Origin: Magnetospirillum gryphiswaldense MSR-1 v2
Lineage (GTDB): Bacteria; Pseudomonadota; Alphaproteobacteria; Rhodospirillales; Magnetospirillaceae
Direction of reading: 5' to 3'
NCBI RefSeq assembly: GCF_000513295.1
Contig: NC_023065.1
Coordinates: forward strand, 2,774,501 to 2,838,500
DNA length: 64,000 nucleotides
Of the stretch, positions 9,165 through 18,522 are shown one piece after another. Position 1 is the stretch's first letter, and the number at the start of each line of letters is the position of its first letter. The translations under genes were made by a program, and so were the position numbers. Below the pieces are notes generated by a model. That model was not told the origin of the DNA. It searched no databases and saw only the letters and a program-made list of their open reading frames with translations.

Positions 9165-10658
9165 TCATCCCAACAGTTTCGCCACGTGTTCGAACCACCG
9201 GACCAGCGGCGCGGGCAGATACAGACCGGCCACCACCACCAGCCCCACATGCAGCAGCAGCGGTGTATAGGCCAGTACCGTGCCGAAAGTCGTTTGCTGG
9301 CCGTGCGCATGACGCGGCATGGGCGGCGGGGCACCGAAGATCATCGCCTGCAAGCGCATGATCAGGGCGGCGAAGGCCACCAGCAAGGCGATGATCAGCG
9401 GAATGGCCAGCAAGGGCTGGCGGGCGAAGGTGGAACTGACCACCAGGAACTCGCTCATGAACACGCCCATGGGCGGCAGGCCGGCGATGGCCAGGACAGC
9501 GATGGCGAAAGTCCAGCCCAGCACCGGATGGCTGACGGTCAGGCCGCGAATCTCATTCAGCCGCTTGGTGCCGCCGTTCTGGGTGATGGCGCCGACGGCG
9601 AAGAAGATGCCCGACTTGGTCAACGAATGCATGGTCATGTGCAACAGCCCGGCGAAATTGGCCAAAGGCCCGCCCATGCCGAAAGCGAAGGTGATCAGCC
9701 CCATGTGTTCGATGGAGGAATAGGCGAACAGGCGCTTGATGTCGCCGCGCCGGTACAGCATGAAACCGGACAGGAACAGACTGGACAACCCCATCAGGAT
9801 CATCAGCGGCCCCGGCGCCAAGGTATCGGGATTGGCGGAGATCAGCATCTTGAAGCGCAGCAGGGCATAAAGCGCCACGTTCAACAGCAGCCCCGACAGC
9901 ACCGCCGAAATGGGCGTCGGCCCCTCGGCATGGGCGTCGGGCAGCCAGGCGTGCAAGGGTGCCAGCCCAACCTTGGTGCCATAGCCGACCAGCAGGAAGA
10001 CGAAGGCCAGATTGAGCAGATCGGGGTGGAAGCGCGCCGCCTGCTTGATCAACAAGGTCCAGGCCATGGCGTCGGCGCCGTCGCCCATCACCGGCTGCGC
10101 CGCCAGATAGACCAAGGTGGTGCCGAACAGGGCCAGACCGATGCCGACCGAACACAGGATGAAGTATTTCCACGCCGCTTCGATGGCTTCACGGGTGCGA
10201 TAGAGACTGACCATCAGCACGGTGGTCAGGGTCGCCGCCTCCACCGCCACCCACATCACCCCGGTATTGTTGGCGGTCAACGCCAGCAGCATGGTGAACA
10301 GGAAAGCCTGATACATGGAATGATAGAAGCGCAGGTGCAGATCGGACAGGCGGGCGGAATCCGCCTCGCGCGCGATATAGCCGGCGGAAAAGATGGCGGT
10401 GGTGAAACCGACGAAGGTGGTCAGCGCCACCAGATAGATGTTGAAATCGTCGATGAACAGCAGCCTGGTGTCGGGCGGACGATGGCTGAACAGCGACAGG
10501 CTGGCGGCGAAGGTGGCGCCCGAGACGGCGATGTTCAGCCACGACGCCAGCCGCCAGCCGGGCAGCACCGCCAGGAAACCGGCGGACGCCAGCGGAATGG
10601 CCAGGATCAGCAGCAGCGGGTTGTCGGACAAGGCGATGATCAAGGCATCCAGGCTCAT
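9165..10658 (-). CDS. hyfF-like: Proton-pumping antiporter-like subunit (HyfF-like)
   Basis: A 497-residue polytopic membrane protein of the NuoL/M/N and Mrp antiporter family, most like HyfF. About 13-14 hydrophobic helices are visible. Conserved ion-path features include the charged WVAVEAATLTTVLMV (glutamate in the TM5-equivalent), the lysine in YGTKVGLAPLHAWLPDAHAEGPTPISA, and KRLFAYSSIEHMGLI. It probably moves protons, or sodium, coupled to redox chemistry in the peripheral arm. Its start overlaps the end of the hyfE-like gene by four bases. Confidence 0.9.
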   Translation of the reverse strand: MSLDALIIALSDNPLLLILAIPLASAGFLAVLPGWRLASWLNIAVSGATFAASLSLFSHRPPDTRLLFIDDFNIYLVALTTFVGFTTAIFSAGYIAREADSARLSDLHLRFYHSMYQAFLFTMLLALTANNTGVMWVAVEAATLTTVLMVSLYRTREAIEAAWKYFILCSVGIGLALFGTTLVYLAAQPVMGDGADAMAWTLLIKQAARFHPDLLNLAFVFLLVGYGTKVGLAPLHAWLPDAHAEGPTPISAVLSGLLLNVALYALLRFKMLISANPDTLAPGPLMILMGLSSLFLSGFMLYRRGDIKRLFAYSSIEHMGLITFAFGMGGPLANFAGLLHMTMHSLTKSGIFFAVGAITQNGGTKRLNEIRGLTVSHPVLGWTFAIAVLAIAGLPPMGVFMSEFLVVSSTFARQPLLAIPLIIALLVAFAALIMRLQAMIFGAPPPMPRHAHGQQTTFGTVLAYTPLLLHVGLVVVAGLYLPAPLVRWFEHVAKLLG

Positions 10659-11320
10659 GACCGATCCCCGCGATAGCTTTCCAGATAGGCCACGTCCAGC
10701 GAATCGAAGCGCTCGCGGATACGGAAGAAGAAGATGCCGAACAAGGTCATGGCCACCAGCACCGAGAAGGCGATGGAGATTTCCACCACCAAGGGCATGC
10801 CCTTGGCCGAGACGGCGGCCAGGATCAGACCGTTTTCCAGGGCCATGAAGCCGACCACCTGGGTCACCGCGTTGCGGCGGGTGATCATCATCAACATGCC
10901 CAGCAGCACCACGCTCATGGCCAGAGCCAGGGATTCGCGGGTCAGCGCCGCCGCCGCAGCGGTCACCGGCAGCACCAGCATGATTGACAGGGCCACCAGG
11001 GCGACGCCGACGATCATGGTCCAGCCGATGGACAAGGCCGTCTCCACCGCCCGGTGGATGCCTAAGCGCTCCACCAGCCAGTGCAGCGCGAAGGGCACGG
11101 CGATGGCCTTGAACAGAAGCGCGATGGCCGCGGTGAAATAAAGGTGCGGCGCGTCTTGCACATGCGCCTGCCAGGCGGCGGCGGCGGCCAGGGCCAGGGC
11201 CTGGAAGGCGAAGCTGTTGAGCACGGCGAACAGCCGGCGCTGATACAGCAGGCTGAACCCGGCCATCAGCACGGTGGCACCGATCAGATGGGCGATGTCA
11301 TAGCTGAATTGCTGGTTCAT
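10655..11320 (-). CDS. hyfE-like: HyfE-like membrane subunit
   Basis: A 221-residue membrane protein with about seven hydrophobic helices. It resembles HyfE of hydrogenase 4, whose C-terminal half is related to NuoK and MrpC: NAVTQVVGFMALENGLILAA matches the NuoK-type ENGL helix with its buried glutamate. Its ATG at 11320 overlaps the stop of the hyfC-like gene (ATGA), and its own end overlaps the next gene by four bases. This tight coupling supports equal production of the membrane subunits. Confidence 0.87.
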   Translation of the reverse strand: MNQQFSYDIAHLIGATVLMAGFSLLYQRRLFAVLNSFAFQALALAAAAAWQAHVQDAPHLYFTAAIALLFKAIAVPFALHWLVERLGIHRAVETALSIGWTMIVGVALVALSIMLVLPVTAAAAALTRESLALAMSVVLLGMLMMITRRNAVTQVVGFMALENGLILAAVSAKGMPLVVEISIAFSVLVAMTLFGIFFFRIRERFDSLDVAYLESYRGDRS

Positions 11321-12267
11321 CACACCGCCTCGGAAACGTAAAGGAAGATGGTGGCCAGCAACCCCAACAGCAGGGCGCCGCCCAGGAAATCGGCATAGCG
11401 GAACACCCGCATCTTGGCGATGGAGGTCTCGAACACCGCCAGGGCGCTGGCCAGCAGGAAGGTCTTGGCCAGGAACGCGCCCATGCCCACCAGCACCCCC
11501 AGCGGCCCGGCGCCGGGCTGGGCGATGCCCCAGGGCGCGAACAAGGTGGCGATGAGGGCGATGAACAAGGTTAGCCGCACCATGCTGGCCGCCTCGATCA
11601 TGGCCAGATGACGACCGGAATATTCCAACACCATGGCTTCGTGCACCATGGTCAGTTCCAGATGGGTGGCCGGGTTGTCGATGGGGATGCGCCCGTTCTC
11701 GGCGATGGCGACCATGACCAGGGCGGCCAGGGCCAAGCCCAGACTGACTTCCACCCCCACATTGCCGGCGAGGACGAAGGCGACGATCTGGCCCGGCGCC
11801 GTGGTCCCCGAGATCAGCGACAGTGAAAAGGTCACCATCAGCATGGCCGGCTCGGCCAGAGAGGCGATCAGCATCTCGCGGCTGGCGCCCAGGCCGCCGA
11901 AGGCGGTGCCCACATCCATGCCGGCCAGCGCCGTCCAGAACCGGCCCACCGCCAGCAAAGCCACCAGGGCGATCAGATCGGCCGCCGGGGCCAGCACCAT
12001 GTTGGTGGTGAAGGTCGGCACGATGCAGGCCGCCAGCCAGACGCTGGCGAAGGTGACGTAAGGGGCGGCGCGGAAAATCCAACTGGCCGAATGGGCGACG
12101 ATGGCTTCCTTTTGCAGCAGCCGATAAAGGTCGCGATAGGGCTGGATCGGCGACGGCCCGCGCCGTCCGTTCAGCCGGGCTTTCACCCAACGGACATAGC
12201 CGGTGATCAAGGGCGCCAGCGCCACCACCAGGATGATTTGCAGGACTTGCCAGATCATCGCGTTCAT
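11320..12267 (-). CDS. hyfC-like: HyfC/NuoH-like membrane subunit
   Basis: A 315-residue membrane protein of the NuoH/HycD/HyfC family, the piece that joins the peripheral redox arm to the antiporter subunits. Family marks are the N-terminal VKARLNGRRGPSPIQPYRDLYRLLQKE on the cytoplasmic side and the conserved acidic loop ENGRIPIDNPATHLELTMVHEAM. About eight helices can be traced. Starts and stops overlap both neighbours by four bases. Confidence 0.92.
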   Translation of the reverse strand: MNAMIWQVLQIILVVALAPLITGYVRWVKARLNGRRGPSPIQPYRDLYRLLQKEAIVAHSASWIFRAAPYVTFASVWLAACIVPTFTTNMVLAPAADLIALVALLAVGRFWTALAGMDVGTAFGGLGASREMLIASLAEPAMLMVTFSLSLISGTTAPGQIVAFVLAGNVGVEVSLGLALAALVMVAIAENGRIPIDNPATHLELTMVHEAMVLEYSGRHLAMIEAASMVRLTLFIALIATLFAPWGIAQPGAGPLGVLVGMGAFLAKTFLLASALAVFETSIAKMRVFRYADFLGGALLLGLLATIFLYVSEAV

Positions 12268-14270
12268 AGCTGTTGCCTCACCGCCACCACCAACAGCATG
12301 AACACCAAGGTCAGGAACATCATCAGCAGATAACCGCGCACGGTCAGGTATTGCAGCCGGTTGACGTGGTCGGCGATCCAGCCGATGACCCGACCCAGGG
12401 GGGCGTACAGGCCCGACCAGATGGGATCGAACATGGTGACCTTATGGGTGGCGGGGGCATCGTCGCCCGGCTCGGGCATAACCACCGTTTCCCGCGCCTG
12501 GAAGATGGTGTGACCGAAGGCCCGGCGCAGCGGCTGGGCAAAGGATTGGCTGGTGTACTGGGTCTGGGGGATGTCCTCGGGATGGCCGCAATCCCACGGA
12601 TCGGCCCGGCGGATGGCCTGGGTGCCCAGACGGTGCACGGTGAAGATGGCGATGGCGAACAGGGCCAGCCCGAACATGACCAGGATGGTGCCGGAATAGG
12701 CGCCGCGGGTGGCCGAGACCGGCGATAGCCACGGCCAGCCCAGATCGGCGGAAACGGCGAACTGGACGCCGGTCAAAGGCTGCACCGCATGCGACAGGGC
12801 GTCGGTGACGGTGACCGGGATGACGCCGAGCACCACGCACAGCACCGCCAGCACCACCATGGACCAGCGCATGCCGAAGCTGACCTCGGTCGCCTGGGCG
12901 GCATCGGTGGAACGGGGGCGGCCCAAAAAGGCGATGCCATAGGCGCGGACGAAGCAGGTGGCGGCCAGCGCTGCGGCCAGGGCAAGAAAGGCGCCGACCA
13001 CGGGGACGCCGAACTTCATCGCCCAATGGGGCATGGCCGGTCCCTTGAACAACGATTGCAGGATCAGCCATTCCGAGACGAAGCCGTTCAACGGCGGCAG
13101 GGCGGAAATGGCGGCGGCGCCGACCAGAAAGGCGGTGCCGGTCCACGGCATGCGCTTGAGCAATCCGCCCAAAACGGTCAGCGACCGGTGGCCGGTGGCG
13201 CTGATGACGGCGCCGGCGCCCAGAAACAGCAGGGTCTTGAACACCGAATGGTTAGCCATGTGATACAGGCTGGCGACCAGGGCCAGGGCGGCCAGTTCGG
13301 TCTGACCGTCGCCCTTGAAGGCGATGGCCAAGCCCAGACCGATGACGGCGACGCCGATATTTTCCACGGTGGAATAGGCCAGCAGGGTTTTCAGATCGTC
13401 CTGCAATACCGCATAGAGCACGCCCATGACGGCGGTGATCCCCCCCACCAGCATCAGGCCAGCGCCCCAATGCCACGACAAGGTGCCGTGCAGGTCGAGC
13501 AGGATACGGATCATGCCGTAAAGCGCCACCTTGGTCATGACCCCGCTCATCAGGGCCGAGACATGGCTGGGGGCGGCGGGATGGGCCAAGGGCAGCCAGG
13601 CGTGCAGCGGCACCAGCCCGGCCTTGGACCCGGCGCCCATGATGGCCAGCAGCGCCACCAGGAAACCGCCCATCAGCCCCAAATCCTTGATGCGCATGGC
13701 GTCGAAGGTGAAATCGCCGCCGGGCCCGGCCATCAGGCCGAAGGCCGGCAACAGACAGAAGGTGCCGAAGGCGGCCATGATCAGATAGACGTTGCCGGCC
13801 TTGCGGTTTTCTTCTTCCGTGTGGTCGGACACCACCATCAGCCACGACGCCAGCGACATGAATTCCCACGAGACCAGGAAGATGAAGGCGTCATCGGCCA
13901 TCAACACCAGATTCATGGCCAGCAGGAACAGGGGGAAGAACGGGGTGACGCGGCGGCGTTGCGGCAGATGCTGGCTGTAGCCGACGGCGAAGGCGGAAGC
14001 AGCGGCGGCGCCCAGATTGATCATCAGCATGAACAGCGCCGACAGATTGTCGATGCGGAAATGCGCCTTCAGCCACGGCAGGCCCAAGGGCAACACCAGC
14101 CGGGGCGAGGCATCATGGCCGCCCAGATAGGTCAACCCGCCGGCCAGCAAGGCGATGGAGGCGACGAAGCAGCCGGCATAGGTGATGGAATGGCCCACAT
14201 CGCGCCTGCCGACCAGCACCGCGAACAGGGCCAGCAGCGGCAACGACAGCAAGGCGCCGGCGATCAGCAT
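12264..14270 (-). CDS. hyfB-like: HyfB-like proton-pumping subunit, first gene of the operon
   Basis: A 668-residue antiporter-like membrane subunit, the length of HyfB. It has about 16 helices, the AGSKAGLVPLHAWLPLAHPAAPSHVSALMSG core with its lysine, FLVSWEFMSLASWLMV with its helix glutamate, and LLAYSTVENIGVA. The complex therefore has two antiporter-like subunits plus the HyfE type. I prefer ATG 14270 because GGGAAG precedes it at good distance; a TTG at 14333 would add 21 residues. It leads the operon hyfB-C-E-F-G-I. No HyfA or HyfH polyferredoxin, formate dehydrogenase or hydrogenase maturation gene is present. Confidence 0.9.
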   Translation of the reverse strand: MLIAGALLSLPLLALFAVLVGRRDVGHSITYAGCFVASIALLAGGLTYLGGHDASPRLVLPLGLPWLKAHFRIDNLSALFMLMINLGAAAASAFAVGYSQHLPQRRRVTPFFPLFLLAMNLVLMADDAFIFLVSWEFMSLASWLMVVSDHTEEENRKAGNVYLIMAAFGTFCLLPAFGLMAGPGGDFTFDAMRIKDLGLMGGFLVALLAIMGAGSKAGLVPLHAWLPLAHPAAPSHVSALMSGVMTKVALYGMIRILLDLHGTLSWHWGAGLMLVGGITAVMGVLYAVLQDDLKTLLAYSTVENIGVAVIGLGLAIAFKGDGQTELAALALVASLYHMANHSVFKTLLFLGAGAVISATGHRSLTVLGGLLKRMPWTGTAFLVGAAAISALPPLNGFVSEWLILQSLFKGPAMPHWAMKFGVPVVGAFLALAAALAATCFVRAYGIAFLGRPRSTDAAQATEVSFGMRWSMVVLAVLCVVLGVIPVTVTDALSHAVQPLTGVQFAVSADLGWPWLSPVSATRGAYSGTILVMFGLALFAIAIFTVHRLGTQAIRRADPWDCGHPEDIPQTQYTSQSFAQPLRRAFGHTIFQARETVVMPEPGDDAPATHKVTMFDPIWSGLYAPLGRVIGWIADHVNRLQYLTVRGYLLMMFLTLVFMLLVVAVRQQL

Positions 14271-14472
14271 GGCAAAAGGCTTCCCGGCCGCAAGCGGCCC
14301 AGGCGAATCGAAGCACGCACGAAAAACCTCCAACCCCGGACGGGGCGCTCTCCCGGATGCCGGCCTGTGGCGGCTTGATGATTTATTTTATTCAGGCGGG
14401 GCAAAGCTTAAACCAGCGGCTGGCCCGAGGACAAGGGGCTAACCGGCATCGGAAAGCTGATTAAACAATCCG

Positions 14473-15063
14473 TCAGAAACTGCGCCGCGCCCGCAAGGCG
14501 GCGCCGATAGTGCCGTCGTCGAGATAATCCAACTCGCCGCCCACCGGCACGCCATGGGCCAGCCCCGATACGGTAATACCGCAATCGGCAAGGAAATCGG
14601 CGATGTAATGGGCGGTGGTCTGGCCCTCGACCGTGGCCGGGGTGGCCACCACCACTTCACGGATGGAACCGTCCAGCCGTGCCCGCAGCCGGCCCAGGCC
14701 CAGATCGTCGGGGCCGATGCCGTCCAGCGCCGACAGCAAACCGCCCAACACGTGATAGCGCCCGCTGAACACGCCGGCCCGCTCCATCGCCCACAGGCTG
14801 CCGACGCCCTCGACCACGCACAGGATGGTCTGGTCGCGGCGGGGATCGGCACAGATGGAACAGGGATCGACGCTGTCGAAATTGCCGCAAACCGAACAGG
14901 TCTTGACGCTGTCGCCCACCGCGCTCAACGCCTTGGCCAGCGGTAGCAGCAGGGTTTCACGCTTTTCCACCAGATGCAGCGCCACCCGGCGGGCGGAACG
15001 CGGCCCCAAGCCGGGCAACCGCGACAGCAGTTGCATCAGGCGCTCGATCTCGGGGCCGACCAT
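14473..15063 (-). CDS. recR: Recombination protein RecR
   Basis: A 196-residue RecR, which with RecF/RecO loads RecA at single-strand gaps. Visible domains are the N-terminal helix-hairpin-helix ([19 protein letters not shown]), the zinc finger ([16 protein letters not shown], residues about 57-72) and the Toprim domain (ILCVVEG and the C-terminal [15 protein letters not shown]). Length is canonical. It is the third gene of the dnaX-ybaB-recR set, 15 bases after ybaB, an arrangement widely conserved in bacteria. Confidence 0.96.
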   Translation of the reverse strand: MVGPEIERLMQLLSRLPGLGPRSARRVALHLVEKRETLLLPLAKALSAVGDSVKTCSVCGNFDSVDPCSICADPRRDQTILCVVEGVGSLWAMERAGVFSGRYHVLGGLLSALDGIGPDDLGLGRLRARLDGSIREVVVATPATVEGQTTAHYIADFLADCGITVSGLAHGVPVGGELDYLDDGTIGAALRARRSF

Positions 15064-15078
15064 GATTTTATTCCGCCC

Positions 15079-15402
15079 TCAAAACGGCAGCTTCATGCCG
15101 GCGGGCAGGTTCAACCCGCCGGTCAGCTTGGCCATCTCGTCCTGCATGGCCACCTCGGCCTTGACCTTGGCGTCGTTGAAGGCGGCGACGATCAGGTCTT
15201 CCAGCACTTCCACGTCTTCGGGGTCGACCAGCGACTTGTCGATCTTGATCTTCTTCAGCTCGAACTTGCCGTTCAGGGTCACCTGCAGCATGCCGCCGCC
15301 GGCAGCACCCGAGACTTCCATCTCCGCCATCTTGGCCTGCATTTCGCCCATCTTGGCCTGCATCTGCTGGGCCTGCTTCATCAGATTGCCGAGATTCTTC
15401 AT
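15079..15402 (-). CDS. ybaB: YbaB/EbfC nucleoid-associated protein
   Basis: A 107-residue member of the YbaB/EbfC family, small dimeric DNA-binding proteins with a tweezer-like fold. The N-terminus [28 protein letters not shown] is the typical amphipathic helix, followed by the [21 protein letters not shown] strand region. Its ATG overlaps the dnaX stop by four bases and recR follows, so it belongs to the same transcription unit. Confidence 0.95.
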   Translation of the reverse strand: MKNLGNLMKQAQQMQAKMGEMQAKMAEMEVSGAAGGGMLQVTLNGKFELKKIKIDKSLVDPEDVEVLEDLIVAAFNDAKVKAEVAMQDEMAKLTGGLNLPAGMKLPF

Positions 15403-17159
15403 AGTTCCTCTTCTCCTGGGGTCAAATCGGCGTCAAAGGCCAGATCGCTTTCTTCCGGTTCCGCTTCCACCAGATCGCGGACGATTTCGATGGCGGCACC
15501 GGGAAAGGCATCGAGAACGGCGCGGACCAGCGGATGGTTGGCCGCGTCCTCGCGCCGCTTGTGTTCGGCCAAGGCCTCTTGTTCCGACAGCGTCGGATCG
15601 GCGGGGTCAGTCAGATTGACGGTGACGGTCCAGCGCCGCCCGGTCCATTCCGACAGCAGGCGCGAGACGCGCGGCGCCAGATCGTGCGGCGCGCTTTTAT
15701 GGGGACGGAACTCGATGCGCCCCGCCTCGAACTTGACCGGATTGACCTGATTGCGCAAATGCACGGCCAGCACGCCTTCGCGCTTTTCCGAGAACAGCGC
15801 CACCACTTCGGCAAAGCTGGCCGGCATGGCCGGCAGGTGGATGGGTTGGGCGGCCAAGGCCGGCTCCATCTTCAAGGCCGCGCTCGGCCCGCCCATGGAA
15901 CCGGGGGACACCATTTGTGTCGATAAGGCAACGGTTCCGCCACCACCGGGAGCGGGAGCGCCGCCGCCGCCGGGACCACGCGGTGACGGCGGGTTGTCGC
16001 GCAATTGCTGGATCAGATCGGCGGGACTGGGCAGATCGGCGACATAGGCCAACCGCACCAGCGACATTTCCGCCGCCTGCAACGGATTGGGGGCCGAGCG
16101 CACCTCGGCCAGCCCCTTCAACAGCATCTGCCAGGTGCGGGTCAGTTGGGCCATGGACAGATCGCCGGCCATCTGCGTGCCCTTGACCTTTTCGGTTTCC
16201 GAGGCGGCGGAGGAATCGGCTGCGTCGGGGGTGATCTTCAGCCGGGTCAGCCAATGGGCCAGTTCCAGCATGTCCTGCACCACCACCGCCGGATCGGCGC
16301 CCAGGGCATATTGTTCCGCCAGCAGATCGAGTGCCGGGGCCATCTGCCCCTTCATCACCAATTCGAACAGATCGAAGACACGGGCGCGGTCGGCCAGCCC
16401 CAGCATGTCGCGCACCTGAGCTTCCGACACCAGCCCGGCGCCGTGGGAGATGGCCTGATCCAACAGCGACAGCCCGTCGCGCACCGAGCCGTCGGCGGCG
16501 CGCGCGATCAGGCGCAGGGCGGCCGGCTCGATCTCGGCCCCTTCCGTGTCGGCGATGGCAGCGAAATGCTTGGTCAACACCTCCATTTCCACCCGGCGCA
16601 GGTCGAAACGCTGGCAGCGCGACAGCACGGTGACCGGAATCTTGCGGATTTCGGTGGTGGCGAAGATGAACTTCACATGTTCCGGCGGTTCTTCCAGCGT
16701 CTTCAACAGGGCATTGAAGGCGGCGGTGGACAGCATGTGCACTTCGTCGATGATATAGACCTTGAACCGGGCCGAGGTCGGCCGGTAGCGCACGCTTTCG
16801 ATGATCTCGCGGATATCGTTCACGCCGGTGCGGCTGGCGGCGTCCATCTCCAGGATATCGACGTGGCGATCCTCGGCGATGGCCCGGCAATGTTCGCACT
16901 GGCCGCAGGGGTCGATGGTCGGGCCGCCCTGGCCATCGGGGCCGATACAGTTGAGGGCGCGGGCGATGATCCGCGCCGTCGTCGTCTTGCCCACACCGCG
17001 CACGCCGGTCAGCACGAAGGCATGGGCCAACCGACCCGAGGCGATGGCGTTGGTCAGCGTCCGCACCATGGCGTCCTGACCGATCAGGGTGGCGAAATCG
17101 GTCGGACGGTACTTGCGGGCAAGGACGCGGTAAGGCGTGGGCTGAACGGTATCGGTCAT
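15399..17159 (-). CDS. dnaX: DNA polymerase III subunits gamma and tau
   Basis: The clamp-loader ATPase, 586 residues. The AAA+ module shows Walker [10 protein letters not shown] (residues 52-60), a zinc-binding set of cysteines (C71, C85, C88, C91), Walker B DEVH (138-141) and the sensor-1 region [21 protein letters not shown] Pro/Gly-rich linker (about 393-410) separates the conserved part from a tau-specific C-terminal region that would contact the polymerase and helicase. I saw no A-rich slippage heptamer such as the one that makes the short gamma form in E. coli. Start ATG 17159; first gene of dnaX-ybaB-recR. Confidence 0.97.
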   Translation of the reverse strand: MTDTVQPTPYRVLARKYRPTDFATLIGQDAMVRTLTNAIASGRLAHAFVLTGVRGVGKTTTARIIARALNCIGPDGQGGPTIDPCGQCEHCRAIAEDRHVDILEMDAASRTGVNDIREIIESVRYRPTSARFKVYIIDEVHMLSTAAFNALLKTLEEPPEHVKFIFATTEIRKIPVTVLSRCQRFDLRRVEMEVLTKHFAAIADTEGAEIEPAALRLIARAADGSVRDGLSLLDQAISHGAGLVSEAQVRDMLGLADRARVFDLFELVMKGQMAPALDLLAEQYALGADPAVVVQDMLELAHWLTRLKITPDAADSSAASETEKVKGTQMAGDLSMAQLTRTWQMLLKGLAEVRSAPNPLQAAEMSLVRLAYVADLPSPADLIQQLRDNPPSPRGPGGGGAPAPGGGGTVALSTQMVSPGSMGGPSAALKMEPALAAQPIHLPAMPASFAEVVALFSEKREGVLAVHLRNQVNPVKFEAGRIEFRPHKSAPHDLAPRVSRLLSEWTGRRWTVTVNLTDPADPTLSEQEALAEHKRREDAANHPLVRAVLDAFPGAAIEIVRDLVEAEPEESDLAFDADLTPGEEEL

Positions 17160-17203
17160 GGCCCAACCATATATCGGTGCATCCGATTTCCCAAGGGGGG
17201 AAC

Positions 17204-17268
17204 AGCGATTCCGATAAAGTCGGAATCGCTTAAGCCCGCGTGGCGTCTGAACGGGCCCGGCACGGGCC
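17204..17268. repeat. Palindromic intergenic repeat, partial copy 3
   Basis: AGCGATTCCGA (17204-17214) pairs with TCGGAATCGCT (17220-17230). Then comes a near copy of module B: CTGAACGGGCCC-GGC-ACGGGCC (17247-17268), two mismatches from the copy-2 version. It lies between the dnaX start and the end of the convergently placed TAXI gene, so it is not a simple terminator. Confidence 0.6.
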
Positions 17269-17287
17269 GCGCCTCACGCCAAGCTTC

Positions 17288-18313
17288 CTATCTCACCAAT
17301 CCGGCATCGAAATAAAAGGCCGAGGCGCCGCCATGGATCTGAATGCCCATCTTTTCGATGGTCTGGGCATCCAGATTTATCTTGGCCCCGTGCGGGCTGT
17401 TCTGGGTCAGCAGCTTTTGCGTGCTGGGGTGCCAAAGCGCCCGCGTCACCCCATAGATCAGCTTTTCATCCTGCTCGGCCCCGGTGACCAGGGCGACGCC
17501 GACGCCCAGCGACTTGACGGGATCGGCCATACCGTCATAAGTGCCGCCGTCGATCTGGGATTGCAGCAAAAAGGGGAAGCGCTCCAGCATCTTGGCCGCT
17601 TCCGGCCCGTCCAACGGCACCAGATTGATGGCGGTCTTGCGGGCCAGATCGGCGATCACCGGCACCGGAAAGGCATCGACCATCAAAAAGGCGTCCAACT
17701 CGCCGGCGGCCAGGGCATCGGCGGCGGCGCCGGGCTTCAGGAACGACAGCTTCATCTGCTTTTCACCGATGCCATAGCCTTCCAGCAACAACCGGCCATG
17801 GACCAGCGAACCGGAATCCTTGTCGCCGAACGACACCTTCTTGCCACGCAAATCCTTGACCGAGGCGATCTTGGCCCCCTTGCGCGCCACCAGATGCAGG
17901 GTTTCCGGATACAGCATGGCGATGCCGCGCAGATTGGACACCGCTCCCTTGCCCTTGTAGATGCCGGTGCCGTGATAGGCCCAATAGGCGATGTCGGCAT
18001 GAACCAGGGCGGCATCGAGACGCTTTTGCCCGATGGCTTCCACATTGGCGACCGAACCGCCGGTGGATTTGGCCACCGCCACCAGACCGGGCACACCGCA
18101 TGACCCGCCCTTTTCGCACTCGCGCGAGCCGGGGGGATTGGACAGCGCGTTGGCGATCAGGCCGCCGACGGGAAAGCGGGTCTCGCCGGTCGGGCCGGTC
18201 CCCAATTGGAAAAAGCGCAATTCCTGGGCCGTGGCCTGACCCTGAAAGGCCATGAAAACCGCCACCACGGCAGCCGCCCGGGCGAAGCGGCGCATCAGCT
18301 GCATCGTCTGCAC
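17288..18313 (-). CDS. TAXI-family TRAP transporter solute receptor
   Basis: A periplasmic substrate-binding protein of the TRAP-associated extracytoplasmic immunogenic (TAXI) type, about 341 residues. A signal peptide (RRFARAAAVVAVFMAFQGQATA) precedes the mature start ELRFFQLGTGPTGETRFPVGG, a typical glycine-rich first strand. Other marks are VANVEAIGQKRLDAALVHADIAY and LRGKKVSFGDKDSGS. TAXI receptors usually pair with a fused DctQM permease and often bind glutamate or other acids, but no permease gene is near. GTG 18313 has GGAGG eight bases upstream and is preferred; ATG 18304 is the alternative. It is divergent from the next gene. Confidence 0.85.
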   Translation of the reverse strand: MQTMQLMRRFARAAAVVAVFMAFQGQATAQELRFFQLGTGPTGETRFPVGGLIANALSNPPGSRECEKGGSCGVPGLVAVAKSTGGSVANVEAIGQKRLDAALVHADIAYWAYHGTGIYKGKGAVSNLRGIAMLYPETLHLVARKGAKIASVKDLRGKKVSFGDKDSGSLVHGRLLLEGYGIGEKQMKLSFLKPGAAADALAAGELDAFLMVDAFPVPVIADLARKTAINLVPLDGPEAAKMLERFPFLLQSQIDGGTYDGMADPVKSLGVGVALVTGAEQDEKLIYGVTRALWHPSTQKLLTQNSPHGAKINLDAQTIEKMGIQIHGGASAFYFDAGLVR

Positions 18314-18522
18314 GTGTTCATCCTCCCCAACCTCTTTGGCACCGGCGCTTTTGTTATACCGGCTTTTGTTGAGGCCGAGTATAAACGCATACTTTAATTT
18401 TTCCTCATATAATATCGACATCATCGTACGATCTTCACGGTCCTATTTGCTTTTCGCGGTTTCGCGCCGCAACGTTTCACGGCAATATGATCAGACTTTC
18501 ATCGGGGACGTTTTGCCTGCCC

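Noticed and set aside
9102-10676. A plus-strand frame of 524 codons opposite the hyfF-like gene
   Set aside because: Gln/His/Gly-rich antisense shadow of a membrane-protein gene.
15399-17159. Programmed frameshift in dnaX to make the gamma form
   Set aside because: No A-rich slippage sequence with a following stop was seen near the linker region.
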